Of a stretch of 64,000 bases of DNA, positions 9,041 to 18,239 are shown piece after piece (the first letter of the stretch is position 1; every line of letters starts with the position of its first letter). Origin of the DNA: Tengunoibacter tsumagoiensis. GTDB lineage: Bacteria; Chloroflexota; Ktedonobacteria; Ktedonobacterales; Ktedonobacteraceae. The notes beneath the pieces were generated by a model that worked only from the letters and a program-made list of their open reading frames with translations, was not told the DNA's origin and did not search any database. The translations under genes and the position numbers were made by a program. Where the stretch lies: NCBI RefSeq assembly GCF_003967535.1, contig NZ_BIFR01000002.1:248001-312000 (forward strand), read 5' to 3'.

Positions 9041-9124
9041 GTAACAGACCACAGCAGCCCAAATAAAATAGGTCTGTACCATGTAAACTCAATGTAACAG
9101 ACCACAGCAGCCCAAATAAAATAG
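9041..9124. repeat. Two identical 31-bp direct repeats
   Basis: The 31-bp sequence beginning GTAACAGACCACAGCAGCCC occurs at 9041-9071 and again, identically, at 9094-9124, 53 bp apart. The second copy forms the left arm of the terminator hairpin that follows, so the terminator arm seems to have been duplicated together with its flank. Confidence 0.9.
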
Positions 9125-9148
9125 ATCTTGCCTCTTTTTATTTGGGCT
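9109..9148. terminator. Bidirectional terminator hairpin between convergent genes
   Basis: AGCCCAAATAAAA (9109-9121) pairs with TTTTATTTGGGCT (9136-9148). The A/T-rich stem gives a T-run in both directions, which suits the convergent hydrolase and PPTase genes. It overlaps the first bases of the PPTase stop codon. Confidence 0.8.
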
Positions 9149-9908
9149 AGAGCGAGATAAAATCTGCCACGTTAAAGTCGAAATAGCGCACCGTTAGCGA
9201 TTGACCCTCAACCGCCAATGCCCCTACATAGTTGCTATCAATTTCAATATGCTGCAATGACCAGCGAGCTGGTTCCTCTGGCTGATCTTGAACATGAAGC
9301 AGGCGAGCTTCTTCATGTGGTTTGAGTGAGACATCAAATTTATCGAGGGGGAATGAAAGGCCCATACCACGAGCCTTAATATACGCCTCTTTGCGCGTCC
9401 AGCAGCGGAAAAATGCCTCGTGCCGTTCAGCTTCAGCCAGCGTTTGTAGTTCTGCATATTCAAATGCGGAGAAGCTAAAGCGAGCAAGCTCTTCATAATC
9501 GATTGTCCGCTGCATATATTCGATATCGATGCCTATCTCTCTTGTGAGACTGAAGGCATAGATTGCCAATTCTTTTGTATGTGAAAGATTAAAGTACAGT
9601 GGGAGTGGGGCAGAGAGATAGGGTTTCCCATAGTCGTTGAGCGTGAAATGAAAGGTATGGGGTGGTTGGGAGAGATACTGGCTAAGGAGGAGTCGAAGTA
9701 TGCCACGAGCCGCGATCCACAGCGTACGATCTTTCTCAAAGTGAAAGCGTTTCGCACGTACATCCTCGTCAGCGGATAATAGCGTCTGCAAATGTTGGAG
9801 CGTTGGAGCGGAATAGACTAAAGGTGCACGCCAGACATGTATCTCCTGCTCTGTCAGGGAGAGGGGCTTGGATTTAACCTGCTGCCACATAGCTATACAT
9901 AACTCCAT
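9147..9908 (-). CDS. Sfp-type 4'-phosphopantetheinyl transferase
   Basis: 253 aa, the usual size of the Sfp subfamily. It has the conserved core: FNLSHT around 107-112, the Mg-binding GIDIE at 126-130 (D128, E130), and WTRKEAYIKA at 170-179 (E174, K178). Sfp enzymes move the 4'-phosphopantetheine arm from CoA to the serine of carrier domains, so this is the natural activator of all the T/ACP domains at 30-64 kb, although it lies about 20 kb away. The start ATG at 9908 has no strong ribosome site; the next Met (9890) is possible. Convergent with the hydrolase gene. Confidence 0.9.
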   Translation of the reverse strand: MELCIAMWQQVKSKPLSLTEQEIHVWRAPLVYSAPTLQHLQTLLSADEDVRAKRFHFEKDRTLWIAARGILRLLLSQYLSQPPHTFHFTLNDYGKPYLSAPLPLYFNLSHTKELAIYAFSLTREIGIDIEYMQRTIDYEELARFSFSAFEYAELQTLAEAERHEAFFRCWTRKEAYIKARGMGLSFPLDKFDVSLKPHEEARLLHVQDQPEEPARWSLQHIEIDSNYVGALAVEGQSLTVRYFDFNVADFISL

Positions 9909-10189
9909 AAAATGTCTATCTCTAACAAACGATCGTAAAAGCGATTTGCAGATATTCTAGCACAAATCGTCTTCTGTATCATTATTGTATCTTTTTTTAG
10001 ATGAGTTTTACAAGGTATTGAGACTGTCTGCAAGGGTATTCTCGTTCCAGGCTGGCCCTCTCTCGCGTTCGAAGAGGGGCTGACAGCGAGAAGCAGAGTC
10101 AAGAAAGGAAGAGGAAAATGCTGGATGAGGCTCATTTGAACGTGCATCTCTGCATTGCCCTCACCCTTCCAAACATACGGCCTGCCGAT

Positions 10190-11014
10190 TCAGGAGGCAC
10201 GCCAGCCATAGAGGTAGCCCTGAGGCGAGCAGCGGTCCCAATCAAGCAGCGTGGTAAAACCAGCTCTGGATAAGAACGACTGAAGTTCTTGATGAGGATA
10301 GGGCGAGAGATGATCATGAAAAGAGAAAGCTAGCTTGCGCACTTTTTCGAGAGTCTGTTGTGACATTGAATGAATAATAGTTCCCTCGGCACCTTCACAG
10401 CTCATTTTGAGAAAATCAATCTGCTCAAGTTGATAGTGTTCCAATATGGCTGAAATTGTTAAGGTAGGGATCGTCAGGGTCAGATCCAGGCGTGATTGAG
10501 TCGGGTGAACGTCGGTAAAATGTGGTGTGAAATAATAGTGTACAGGTTCTGATTTATGAAGGATTGGCAGTCGATTATATTGTCCATCGTCGGGATCGAG
10601 GAGCAGCAAGGAAGAACCAATCTTGTGAGAGATTGCACAGCGATGAGTCGTTACCTGTGGAAGATAGGAGATATTTTGCTGAAGTAACGTAAAGCTTTTG
10701 GGTGTTGGCTCAAAGGCATAGATTGTGTTCTGTGTATATGTAGAGGCAAAGAGCGAAAAGACTCCATAGCCAGCACCAATATCGACAACGATATCATTTT
10801 GTTCGATCGACAGAGGGGCAGGAGTATAGATCTCCTCAAAAAAGATCTTGCGGACCTGTGAGCAGAGGCCAGTTGCACCAGTGATCTGCTGGCCATTTTT
10901 TAGGACAATTCTCGTTGGTTCTTGTTGTCTGGCAAGCAAAAATACTACTTCAGCCCAATTATGATAGGCACGCGTTGCCAAGAGAGCATTGCCTAGAGTA
11001 GATCCTAGCTTCAT
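10190..11014 (-). CDS. FkbM-family SAM methyltransferase
   Basis: 274 aa. Motif I VDIGAGYGVFS at 77-87, the acidic post-motif region IYAFEPTP, and the FkbM-typical IDFLKMSCEGAEG with its acidic/Gly motif. FkbM enzymes O-methylate hydroxyls on polyketides, peptides or glycans. A strong AAGGAGG precedes the ATG. It is not next to the NRPS genes but could tailor their product; an O-methylation of a sugar is equally likely. The last residues (CSPQGYLYGWRAS) match a normal C-terminal end, so the gene seems complete. Confidence 0.85.
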   Translation of the reverse strand: MKLGSTLGNALLATRAYHNWAEVVFLLARQQEPTRIVLKNGQQITGATGLCSQVRKIFFEEIYTPAPLSIEQNDIVVDIGAGYGVFSLFASTYTQNTIYAFEPTPKSFTLLQQNISYLPQVTTHRCAISHKIGSSLLLLDPDDGQYNRLPILHKSEPVHYYFTPHFTDVHPTQSRLDLTLTIPTLTISAILEHYQLEQIDFLKMSCEGAEGTIIHSMSQQTLEKVRKLAFSFHDHLSPYPHQELQSFLSRAGFTTLLDWDRCSPQGYLYGWRAS

Positions 11015-11542
11015 ACCCCCCTCCTCCTTCTGACTGCAAGCAAGTTATTATCGTATGGTTAAGCCCCAATAGTGTCCTTGTATGGGAACAAGCTATGTTG
11101 GCTACCCTCTCTTTATCATACAGAAAGAAACAAACGGTAAAAGACATCGCCAAATTTTTGGATGTGTATCGCCTCTTTTTACGTCAATTCCTCCCAAATT
11201 GAGAAACTATTGCCGGAAGGTACCGTCAATTTATGCTGATAATTACTAGATGATTCTGCCTCTTAACTGAAAGTATTTAGGTATACTTCATTTAGGGTGT
11301 ACAGGTGATAACAGAATGATAGAGTGCAGCTTACTAGATGTGTTGCCATTCAGATGATGCAATCTTTTCTCGATTGCTTCACACACGGTATGCCGCTTCC
11401 TACCGCGTGCACACTGTCTCCTGTTTGCAGTGCTGTTCGCTACAACTGTGCTGCCGTCTGGCACCCTTGACTCGATGAAGATAAGAGATCTTGCGCTCAG
11501 AGATAGAAAAGTTGAGCACTGTTCATATGAGGTTTTGCGGGT
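11015..11542. other. Gene-free stretch of about 530 bp between divergent genes
   Basis: It separates the leftward FkbM gene from the rightward EamA gene and must hold both promoters, but I cannot name convincing -35/-10 pairs. Short ORFs here have no codon or family support. No repeat or hairpin stands out. Confidence 0.5.
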
Positions 11543-13135
11543 ATGAAGAAACTCAAAGTCATTGCCAGTCTCGCGTTTCTCCTCAACACGCTCCTCTTTG
11601 GCTCCTATTATTCCGTAGCCAAGGAAGTGCTCGGGCGTGTTGATCCGATTGTCTTTACCTTTTTCACTATGCTCACTCTTGTCCCGCCAGCGATCTGTAT
11701 TATTGCCTTCCATTGGAAGCATATGACGAAAGAGGCGGTGAAGAGTGGTTTTGTGTTGGGAAGTTGTCTCTGTTTAGGCTTATTTACGCTGGCAGTGGCC
11801 TTAAAATACAATAGTGCCACGGGGACGGCCTTCTTTCCTTCGTTAAATGCGCTGCTGGCAGTCTTTTGTACCTGGCTCTTTTTGCGCCAGCCAATGGCCA
11901 GGGCGACCTGGTTTGCCGGAGCGGTCTCGGTCGTTGGGGCGATTCTCTTAATCACGAATGCATCGATTGGCGGAGCTCGGGGAGCTCTGATTGCCTTTAT
12001 TGGCGGACTTTTCTGTACGTTTTATGTTTTTTTATCGGATCATGAACAGAAGGACCCTGCAATCTACTGGCCTTTATTTGGGGTGGAACTTCTGACGATG
12101 GCCCTATGGGCTAATCTGATTGCGCTCCTCTTTGGGGATTGGCAGATGGTCAATTTTACGTTTCCCAAAGATGTCTGGGTCGTGCTCTTTATTGGCCTGG
12201 GCACGATTTTCTTACCTACTTTGATTAGCCTCTTGCTTCAGAAATATATCTCGCCAATTACGGTCTCGTTTATTTATATTCTTGAACCTATTCTGGGAAC
12301 GATTGTTGCTGCATTCTATCTCCATGAGATCTTGCCGCTGGATGGCTATCTGGGAGGTGGTCTTATCGTAGCTGGGGCAGTCATTCATACCTGGGGAACG
12401 ATTGAGCGTCCCAACAATACTCTGGTGCTCCGTCGGCAGTTGTTTATTGCTGGAGAGCGTATGCATGCCTCTTTAATTAGTACGCTTCTTTATCCAGTGC
12501 TTTGCTGCGCAACTGGTATCTTTATTGTTTATAAGCTTGGAGGATTCCCTCCACAAGTCTGGTCTGATCTCTATCTCCTCGGGCCACAACTGCCAGCACT
12601 GATGAGAGATGGGCAGGGATTTGCCGTTTCTCTCCTCCTGGCTCAATCAGCATCCTGGCTCATTGCATGGATCTCGATTGTTGTGATGGGGGGAATTGCA
12701 ACGTATCGGGCCATAATGAGGGTCTATCATTTTTATAAACCAATTGAGAGTACTGTTGATATACGGACATTGCGCCAGCTTGGTTACACTCCATTTTCGC
12801 GTTCGGCGGCTCGGAGGCGTGTAGATAAGCCTCTGGTGCTGCAACGGCGGCAACGCAGGCAGGATCGATTGCATCTTTCGACACGCCGTCAGCAGACTTT
12901 TCGTGTTAAGCAGCCGCAGAGGTCCATGCCAATGCTTGATGAGATGGAATGGGTGGAGCAGCAGTCTGCTGGATCACTTGTCCGGCTGCCTCGCACGCGG
13001 TTGATCGGGTTAGCCGATCATGGGCGTTCAGAAAACAGCGTATACAATGCAGCGATCATGCAAACAGATGATACCTGGGGGAATCACTGGGTCTATTGGG
13101 ATGAGCTCGGAAATGCAGAAATGAGGGAACAATGA
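11543..13135 (+). CDS. EamA/DMT-type transporter with extra membrane and basic C-terminal region
   Basis: 530 aa. Residues 1-about 290 form ten hydrophobic segments of the EamA (drug/metabolite) family, with the duplicated five-helix units (second unit around GALIAFIGGLFCTFYVFLSD) and the typical end SFIYILEPILGTIVAAFYLHE. Two more membrane segments follow (about 310-335 and 360-390), then a 140-residue Arg/Gln-rich hydrophilic tail (RRQRRQDRL). EamA proteins usually end near residue 300, so the tail is an unusual addition. The stop overlaps the next start (ATGA), indicating co-translation with the QPSG-repeat protein. Function could be export of a metabolite; the tail may contact the partner protein (inference). 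Confidence 0.75.
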   Translation: MKKLKVIASLAFLLNTLLFGSYYSVAKEVLGRVDPIVFTFFTMLTLVPPAICIIAFHWKHMTKEAVKSGFVLGSCLCLGLFTLAVALKYNSATGTAFFPSLNALLAVFCTWLFLRQPMARATWFAGAVSVVGAILLITNASIGGARGALIAFIGGLFCTFYVFLSDHEQKDPAIYWPLFGVELLTMALWANLIALLFGDWQMVNFTFPKDVWVVLFIGLGTIFLPTLISLLLQKYISPITVSFIYILEPILGTIVAAFYLHEILPLDGYLGGGLIVAGAVIHTWGTIERPNNTLVLRRQLFIAGERMHASLISTLLYPVLCCATGIFIVYKLGGFPPQVWSDLYLLGPQLPALMRDGQGFAVSLLLAQSASWLIAWISIVVMGGIATYRAIMRVYHFYKPIESTVDIRTLRQLGYTPFSRSAARRRVDKPLVLQRRQRRQDRLHLSTRRQQTFRVKQPQRSMPMLDEMEWVEQQSAGSLVRLPRTRLIGLADHGRSENSVYNAAIMQTDDTWGNHWVYWDELGNAEMREQ

Positions 13136-15393
13136 AAAGAAATGATTCAGGTGATTTCAGTGTGCTCTATGTAGAGCCGGGTGATGAGAAGGCCAGCCTC
13201 TTACAAGTTATTTCCGGTCAGAAAAAGCCGGTTGTGATTATGTTAGCAGAGCAGAGCCGACTGTTTCAACGGCCAGATGATTTTGCGACACTCAAGCATG
13301 TGAAACGGCAGTTGGACCTGCCGATCGTTTTTGTGATTCCTACCAGCACCCATCTGGCGCAGCTTGCGGCGCGTAATGGTTTCCCGGTCTACCTGTCTAT
13401 GGACTCGTTGGCAGATGCTTTGAGCGCAGGTCAGCTGGGGCGTGCGCGTACAAATGGGAAGACCGACAGCTTACCACGGCCAGAGGCTACGAATCGAGGA
13501 AATGCCGAAGCGGTCCGCCAGCTCTCCTCACCCAAGAAAACGGTCCCTTTACCACTGTTGGAAGAGACCACCAGGAGGAAGCAGACGGAGCCACTCCATC
13601 CACGGGATGTCTCACAATTATTTGCCGCACCTGCGCAGCCATTGAGCCCACCACCTCCTGCTGCCCCGCAAGAATCATTTCCTGCCGTTCGCTTCAATTC
13701 GCTCGGTGGGGTTCCACCCTCGTGGGAGGACGCACATGTCGATGAGGATGAAGATGAAGCATCAGCTTTCTGGACTCCTCAGCAGATCAAACAGCCGACC
13801 GGCAACCTGCGTTCGCCATCGTTGCAGCCCTCAGGTTCACAGCCAAAGCTTGCCCCGCAGGTGCCCAAACAGCCCTCGGGAACGCAGTCTGTCCTGGGCG
13901 CGAATGCTCCAGGGCAACAGTCAGGGGCACTGAGAGTTGGTCTGCCCAAGCAGCCCTCAGGAGCACAGCCAGCTCTGGGAGCAAGAGGCGTCAGACAGCC
14001 CTCTGGTGAGCAAGCAGCACTGCGCGCTCAACGTTTGCGCCAGGCTTCTGGTGCACAACCAAAGCTCAAAACTGCACCTCTTCAGCCTCCGATGACTTTT
14101 CCTCAGCCACCTCAAACAAAGACAGGAAAAGGGCGGCCCTTTCCATTGCTTCTGGTCATTCTAACCGGTGCAGTAGTTTTTGCAGGGCTGGGTCTGTTTC
14201 TTATGTTTGCTCATACGTTGCCGTCCACCAGTGGGAATGGTTCACAGGCTGTTGCCACCACTACCGTAGGGCATATCTCATTTACCAGCAGCGAGCAACT
14301 GAGCGAAAATACAAGTAATGGGATTGAGGATCAGGTTGTCGTCGATCTGAATCATCTTGTTCCGCCCGCCCCACATAAAAATTATTATGCCTGGCTCCTG
14401 GGTGATCGAGCACAGAACGATCCAACCTCGATCCCATTGGGTGCGCTCTCTGTTACCAATGGGACTGCCCATCTCTTTTATGGAGGGGATGCGCAGCACT
14501 CGAACCTGCTTCTGTTAGCCAGCCGCTTTCTCGTAACCGAAGAAGATGCCGCCATTCCCCCCATCTCTCCTTCGCTCGATACAACGACCTGGCGTTATTA
14601 TGGCGAATTCTCGACCACGCCAATTAATAGCCCGGATAACACGAAACACTTTAGCTACCTGGATCATCTGCGCCACCTGCTTGGTTCTGACCCGACTTTA
14701 AATGAGCTCGAGCTGCCTGGTGGATTGAATAACTGGTTCTATCGTAATTCTGGCAAAGTACTTGAATGGGTAAGTAGTACTCGTGAGACCTGGAATGATA
14801 CCAAGGATACAGCTTTCATTCGCCGTCAGACCATGCGTGCGCTTGAATATCTCGATGGCACTTCGTTTGTCTATCAAGATATTCCCGCCAACACCCCTTT
14901 GTTAGTGGATGAGCGCCTTGCCCGTATCGGGCTGCTCGATGTGAATGGCGCCAATCAGGACCCACCATGTTATCTGACCCATATTGAAAATCACTTGAAT
15001 GGGCTCTTGCAGTCTGGAGCAGTGACCCCCAATCTACGTACAAACGCTTCCGGGCTGATTACCGCCCTCAACAATGTGCAGTTCTGGCTTGGCAAAGTGC
15101 GTCAAGATGGGAAAAAAATTATGAGCATGAGCGATGATCAGTTAAAGCAGGGCGATACGCTTACAGTGCTCAATGACATGATCGATAACACCAATCATGC
15201 CTATAGTGGTCAGTTGGATCCAAGCACCAATACAATGCGCAATGGCGCAGTCTGGGTTCATGATCATATGCAAACATTGTCGCAACTGACCATTACAAAA
15301 TACACCCTTCCTCAGGGAACCTCTCATCAGATGGTGCCCATGGCTCCTAGAGTCTTTGTACCTTTTAGAAGGGAAGATGACGTTCTGCAATAA
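13132..15393 (+). CDS. Single-pass membrane protein with QPSG repeats and large outer domain
   Basis: 753 aa, unrecognised as a whole. Residues 1-95 look like a receiver-like alpha/beta fold (VLYVEPGDEKAS, DLPIVFVIPTS) without a clear phospho-Asp. Residues about 100-220 are disordered. About 220-320 hold repeats of KQPSGxQPxL type (at least six). A membrane helix lies near 337-360, followed by a secreted part of about 390 residues. Its first section (YYAWLLGDRAQNDPTSIPLG) resembles the outer domain of anti-sigma-K-like proteins (weak). Coupled by a 4-bp overlap to the EamA gene and followed 160 bp later by a secreted protein and a PP2C phosphatase; Ser in the repeats could be targets of a kinase/phosphatase pair (inference). 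Confidence 0.6.
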   Translation: MKRNDSGDFSVLYVEPGDEKASLLQVISGQKKPVVIMLAEQSRLFQRPDDFATLKHVKRQLDLPIVFVIPTSTHLAQLAARNGFPVYLSMDSLADALSAGQLGRARTNGKTDSLPRPEATNRGNAEAVRQLSSPKKTVPLPLLEETTRRKQTEPLHPRDVSQLFAAPAQPLSPPPPAAPQESFPAVRFNSLGGVPPSWEDAHVDEDEDEASAFWTPQQIKQPTGNLRSPSLQPSGSQPKLAPQVPKQPSGTQSVLGANAPGQQSGALRVGLPKQPSGAQPALGARGVRQPSGEQAALRAQRLRQASGAQPKLKTAPLQPPMTFPQPPQTKTGKGRPFPLLLVILTGAVVFAGLGLFLMFAHTLPSTSGNGSQAVATTTVGHISFTSSEQLSENTSNGIEDQVVVDLNHLVPPAPHKNYYAWLLGDRAQNDPTSIPLGALSVTNGTAHLFYGGDAQHSNLLLLASRFLVTEEDAAIPPISPSLDTTTWRYYGEFSTTPINSPDNTKHFSYLDHLRHLLGSDPTLNELELPGGLNNWFYRNSGKVLEWVSSTRETWNDTKDTAFIRRQTMRALEYLDGTSFVYQDIPANTPLLVDERLARIGLLDVNGANQDPPCYLTHIENHLNGLLQSGAVTPNLRTNASGLITALNNVQFWLGKVRQDGKKIMSMSDDQLKQGDTLTVLNDMIDNTNHAYSGQLDPSTNTMRNGAVWVHDHMQTLSQLTITKYTLPQGTSHQMVPMAPRVFVPFRREDDVLQ

Positions 15394-15553
15394 ATTATAT
15401 ACACTTTGTTTCTTGTATAGGTTTTTTGCTCATTGAGGGTGGATTGGTTCAGCCAGAGCGTCTGATGACCTCATCTCTTTAGAGATAGTTGAAATGTAAT
15501 GTTTGTTTCATGAAACGTGTAGCAGCGTTGAAGACGCAGAAAGGAGTGCTCGT

Positions 15554-16387
15554 ATGGATAAAAGAGTCTGGCTTGGAATAGGGTTAGTCGTCATTGTCAT
15601 AAGTGGATTAATTGCTGGTCTCTTTTCGAATGATATTCAGCGAAATCTGACGATATCGATGTCTTCAATGATGCACACAGGTAGCCCGGCGAAGACTCCG
15701 CAGGTTCCAGGCACCCGGCCTGGGATGAAGACTCCTCAAGCCACTCAGGCAGCGCAGGGTCAGCAGCAAGGACAGGGCCAGGTCAATCTTCTTGCCCAGG
15801 ACACGTTCCAGCGTACCAGTCAGGCTCTGTGGGGAACAGCATCAGATGGACGATCCTGGAGTGGTGATGCCAACAAGAGCGCAGCCTTTTCGATTACAAA
15901 CGCCTCCGGTCAGATTAAGCAGACCCAGGCCGGACAGGGCACTTTTAACGCACTGCTGGGACCTGCGAACGAAAACACAGAGATCGTGATGAGCGGAATG
16001 GTCAGCGCATTTGGCAACGCCACGAATCTGGGTGCAGTTGTCCGCTGGAACGATGATAACAACTGGTATAAAGCCTTTATCGATGGGAATGCACTCACAG
16101 TCGTCAAGCATGTCAATGGAAATGCAGTTCAGCTCAAAAGTGTCCCCTTCCAGGCGCAAAATAATATGCTCTACCAGATCCGCTTCCGGGCCTATGGCGC
16201 GATGCTTTTCGCCAAAGCCTGGCGAGCCGATGGAATTGAACCCACTAATTGGATGATTGTGGCTGGCGATAATTCCTTTACGAATGGTCAGGCAGGAGTA
16301 CGTGTCGTCCTTCAAGCGAATACGGTTGTGAATATTACCTCATTTGCTGCTACAATCGCTGCCATGGATAAAAATAGTGCTTTATAG
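15554..16387 (+). CDS. Membrane-anchored secreted protein with lectin-like (LamG/DUF1080-type) domain
   Basis: About 277 aa from the ATG (MDKRVWLGIG), chosen because AAGGAG lies 7 bases upstream; a longer frame to 15503 lacks a site. Residues 4-26 are an uncleaved membrane anchor. A Gln/Pro/Gly-rich linker follows. Residues about 95-270 resemble a concanavalin-like jelly-roll: DTFQRTSQALWGTASDGRSW, VVRWNDDNNWYKAFIDGN, YQIRFRAYG and QAGVRVV are the recurring strands of glycan-binding 3-keto-disaccharide hydrolase/LamG-like domains. It probably binds a glycan outside the cell. It sits between the QPSG-repeat protein and PP2C on the same strand. Confidence 0.65.
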   Translation: MDKRVWLGIGLVVIVISGLIAGLFSNDIQRNLTISMSSMMHTGSPAKTPQVPGTRPGMKTPQATQAAQGQQQGQGQVNLLAQDTFQRTSQALWGTASDGRSWSGDANKSAAFSITNASGQIKQTQAGQGTFNALLGPANENTEIVMSGMVSAFGNATNLGAVVRWNDDNNWYKAFIDGNALTVVKHVNGNAVQLKSVPFQAQNNMLYQIRFRAYGAMLFAKAWRADGIEPTNWMIVAGDNSFTNGQAGVRVVLQANTVVNITSFAATIAAMDKNSAL

Positions 16388-16477
16388 TTTGAGTTATAGT
16401 TTGCTTTATAGTTTCATCGTCATCGTAGTCATCTTTTAAAATGTATGTAAAAAAATAGAACCGCAGAGGCAAGAGAG

Positions 16478-18109
16478 ATGGAGAACATAAAAGCAGTCTA
16501 TGCAGAATATGGTTGGGCCAGAGTGTTCGCACTGATTGGTCTTCTGCTCTGCGGTCTTCTATTATATGGCCTGTCAGGTGGGATGCCGCCCTGGGCCTGG
16601 CGTTTTCTCTGGCAGATTCTGCCACAGATCTCCACACTGATGGCCTCTCAGAGTCTCTCATTGCTGGGTCTTCTGTTATTGTCCATCTCCCTTCTCATTT
16701 TGTGGGCCGTTCTTTTGATCCTGGTATGGCGGGTGAGCATGCACTGCTGGCAATTTTTTTATGAGCGGCAACACTTTCAGTTTGATCTGGAGGAGGCTGA
16801 ACGGATGGCAGATGCTAATGTAGAGGCGCAACAACGGGCGGAGCTACAGAATCAGATGCAAGCCTCACTTGCAGCTAATCGGCCAGTGCCTCAGGCTCCC
16901 CAGCAGACCGCTCAGCGTCACGCAACCGAGAACCTGAACTTTGCCGCCACGGGGGGCTATGCAGCTTCACAGGCATCGCATGCGGTAGGAGGCATGCGTA
17001 TCTATGCTGGCCCATCGACATCAGATCTGGGTTCAGTAAACTGGCAACCGCCAGAGCGTCCCACACGCGTACTGCCAGCTCCATCATCTCAGCAGACCAT
17101 TGAAGAGATCAATCAATCAAAGTTAATGCGTAAGCAACTGCGTCTGGTCTCTAATCCGGCCAGAGAAAAGCAACCTTATGAGCCCGTTGCTGCGATCGCA
17201 AACCAGACCGAGGACCTGGAGGACATGCCCACATTACCAGGGCTGAACGAGAAGCATGATACTCATCCTCATGCCCGTTTAGAGAGGATCAGGCCTGATG
17301 CAACCGCATTGCGATTAGTGGTTGGCATTGGCCTTGATCCTGGAATTGTGCGACGAAATTCGCCAAATGAAGACAACCTGTTTGCGATTCAGGGTGTACG
17401 AATGACGGATAGAGGTCCTATGCCCGCCGGGCTCTTTGTGGTCGCGGATGGCATGGGCGGCCATGCCAACGGACGCGAGGCGAGCCGCTCTGCGATTCAT
17501 TCGATTAGCGATGTAATTGTTCCAGCACTATTGCGCGATGTCAGTGGTCGTGGTTCAGAGGAAGAAGAACATATCTTCGCAGATATGTTAAAAGATGGCG
17601 TTCATCGAGCGAACCTTGCCATTTACCGGCGCAACCGCGATCTGCCTCAGATGATGGGAACCACGGTTACCAGCGCACTCATTGTGGATAATACGGCCTA
17701 TGTCGTCAACGTGGGGGATAGCCGAACGTACTTATATCGGGCCTCTGAAGGGCTTCAACAAGTAACCAGAGATCACTCGGTCGTGGCTCGCCTGGTGGAG
17801 TCGGGCGCTATCCTACCAGACGATATCTACACCCACCCACAGCGCAACCAGATCTATCGCTGTCTTGGTGAGCATGCATCGGTCGAGATAGATTCATTCA
17901 TTGTCCATCTCAAGCCCGATGATATTCTCATCCTCTGCTCCGATGGACTCTGGGAGATGGTGAGGGATGGAGCAATCGAGAAGATCGTAGCCAGTGCCGC
18001 ACATAATCCTTCTCAGATCAGCTCAATCCTGGTCCACGCTGCACTCAGTCGAGGGGGCGTTGATAATATCAGCGTCGTCGTGGTTGGTATTGTAGAGACT
18101 GAGGATTGA
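16478..18109 (+). CDS. Membrane-tethered PP2C-family Ser/Thr phosphatase
   Basis: 543 aa. Two N-terminal membrane segments (about 14-36 and 62-90), a Gln/Arg-rich linker, then a PP2C domain from about 281 to 540 with the metal motifs NSPNEDN, VVADGMGGHANG, GTTVTSALI, VNVGDSRTYLYR, CSDGLW and DNISVVVV. All metal-binding Asp positions I can check are present, so it should be an active phosphatase facing the cytosol. No Hanks kinase is in the window. As the last gene of the 11.5-18.1 kb run, it suggests phospho-control of the envelope proteins upstream. A 24-bp perfect inverted repeat follows. Confidence 0.9.
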   Translation: MENIKAVYAEYGWARVFALIGLLLCGLLLYGLSGGMPPWAWRFLWQILPQISTLMASQSLSLLGLLLLSISLLILWAVLLILVWRVSMHCWQFFYERQHFQFDLEEAERMADANVEAQQRAELQNQMQASLAANRPVPQAPQQTAQRHATENLNFAATGGYAASQASHAVGGMRIYAGPSTSDLGSVNWQPPERPTRVLPAPSSQQTIEEINQSKLMRKQLRLVSNPAREKQPYEPVAAIANQTEDLEDMPTLPGLNEKHDTHPHARLERIRPDATALRLVVGIGLDPGIVRRNSPNEDNLFAIQGVRMTDRGPMPAGLFVVADGMGGHANGREASRSAIHSISDVIVPALLRDVSGRGSEEEEHIFADMLKDGVHRANLAIYRRNRDLPQMMGTTVTSALIVDNTAYVVNVGDSRTYLYRASEGLQQVTRDHSVVARLVESGAILPDDIYTHPQRNQIYRCLGEHASVEIDSFIVHLKPDDILILCSDGLWEMVRDGAIEKIVASAAHNPSQISSILVHAALSRGGVDNISVVVVGIVETED

Positions 18110-18122
18110 TTTTCTTCTATTC

Positions 18123-18190
18123 GTAGAAGCCATAGAGACCTTGTTCCACCCCGGAGATCCAGGGTAGAACAAGGTCTCTATGGCTTCTAC
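18123..18190. terminator. Very long hairpin between convergent genes
   Basis: Two 24-base arms (18123-18146 and 18167-18190) beginning GTAGAAGCCATAGAGACC are perfect inverted copies. After one mismatch, ACCC/GGGT extends the stem to about 29 bp around a 10-base loop. It lies between the PP2C gene and the convergent LacI gene. No T-run follows, so it may be a bidirectional terminator, an RNase III target or a small mobile palindrome. Confidence 0.75.
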
Positions 18191-18239
18191 ACATGTCATC
18201 ATGATGGCAGAGGTCTCCTGGTATTCCAGCCCCCTTTAG

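Noticed and set aside
10132..10317. Small leftward ORF at the FkbM 3' end
   Set aside because: It overlaps the FkbM coding region in another frame and has no support.
11043..11214. Rightward reading frame ending KDIAKFLDVYRLFLRQFLPN before a stop, a little like an HTH or recombinase remnant
   Set aside because: Too short, no ribosome site, and the similarity is only to a generic helix pattern.
11288..11722. Leftward ORF of 144 aa across the EamA promoter
   Set aside because: It overlaps the well-supported EamA gene on the other strand and has low-complexity charged composition.
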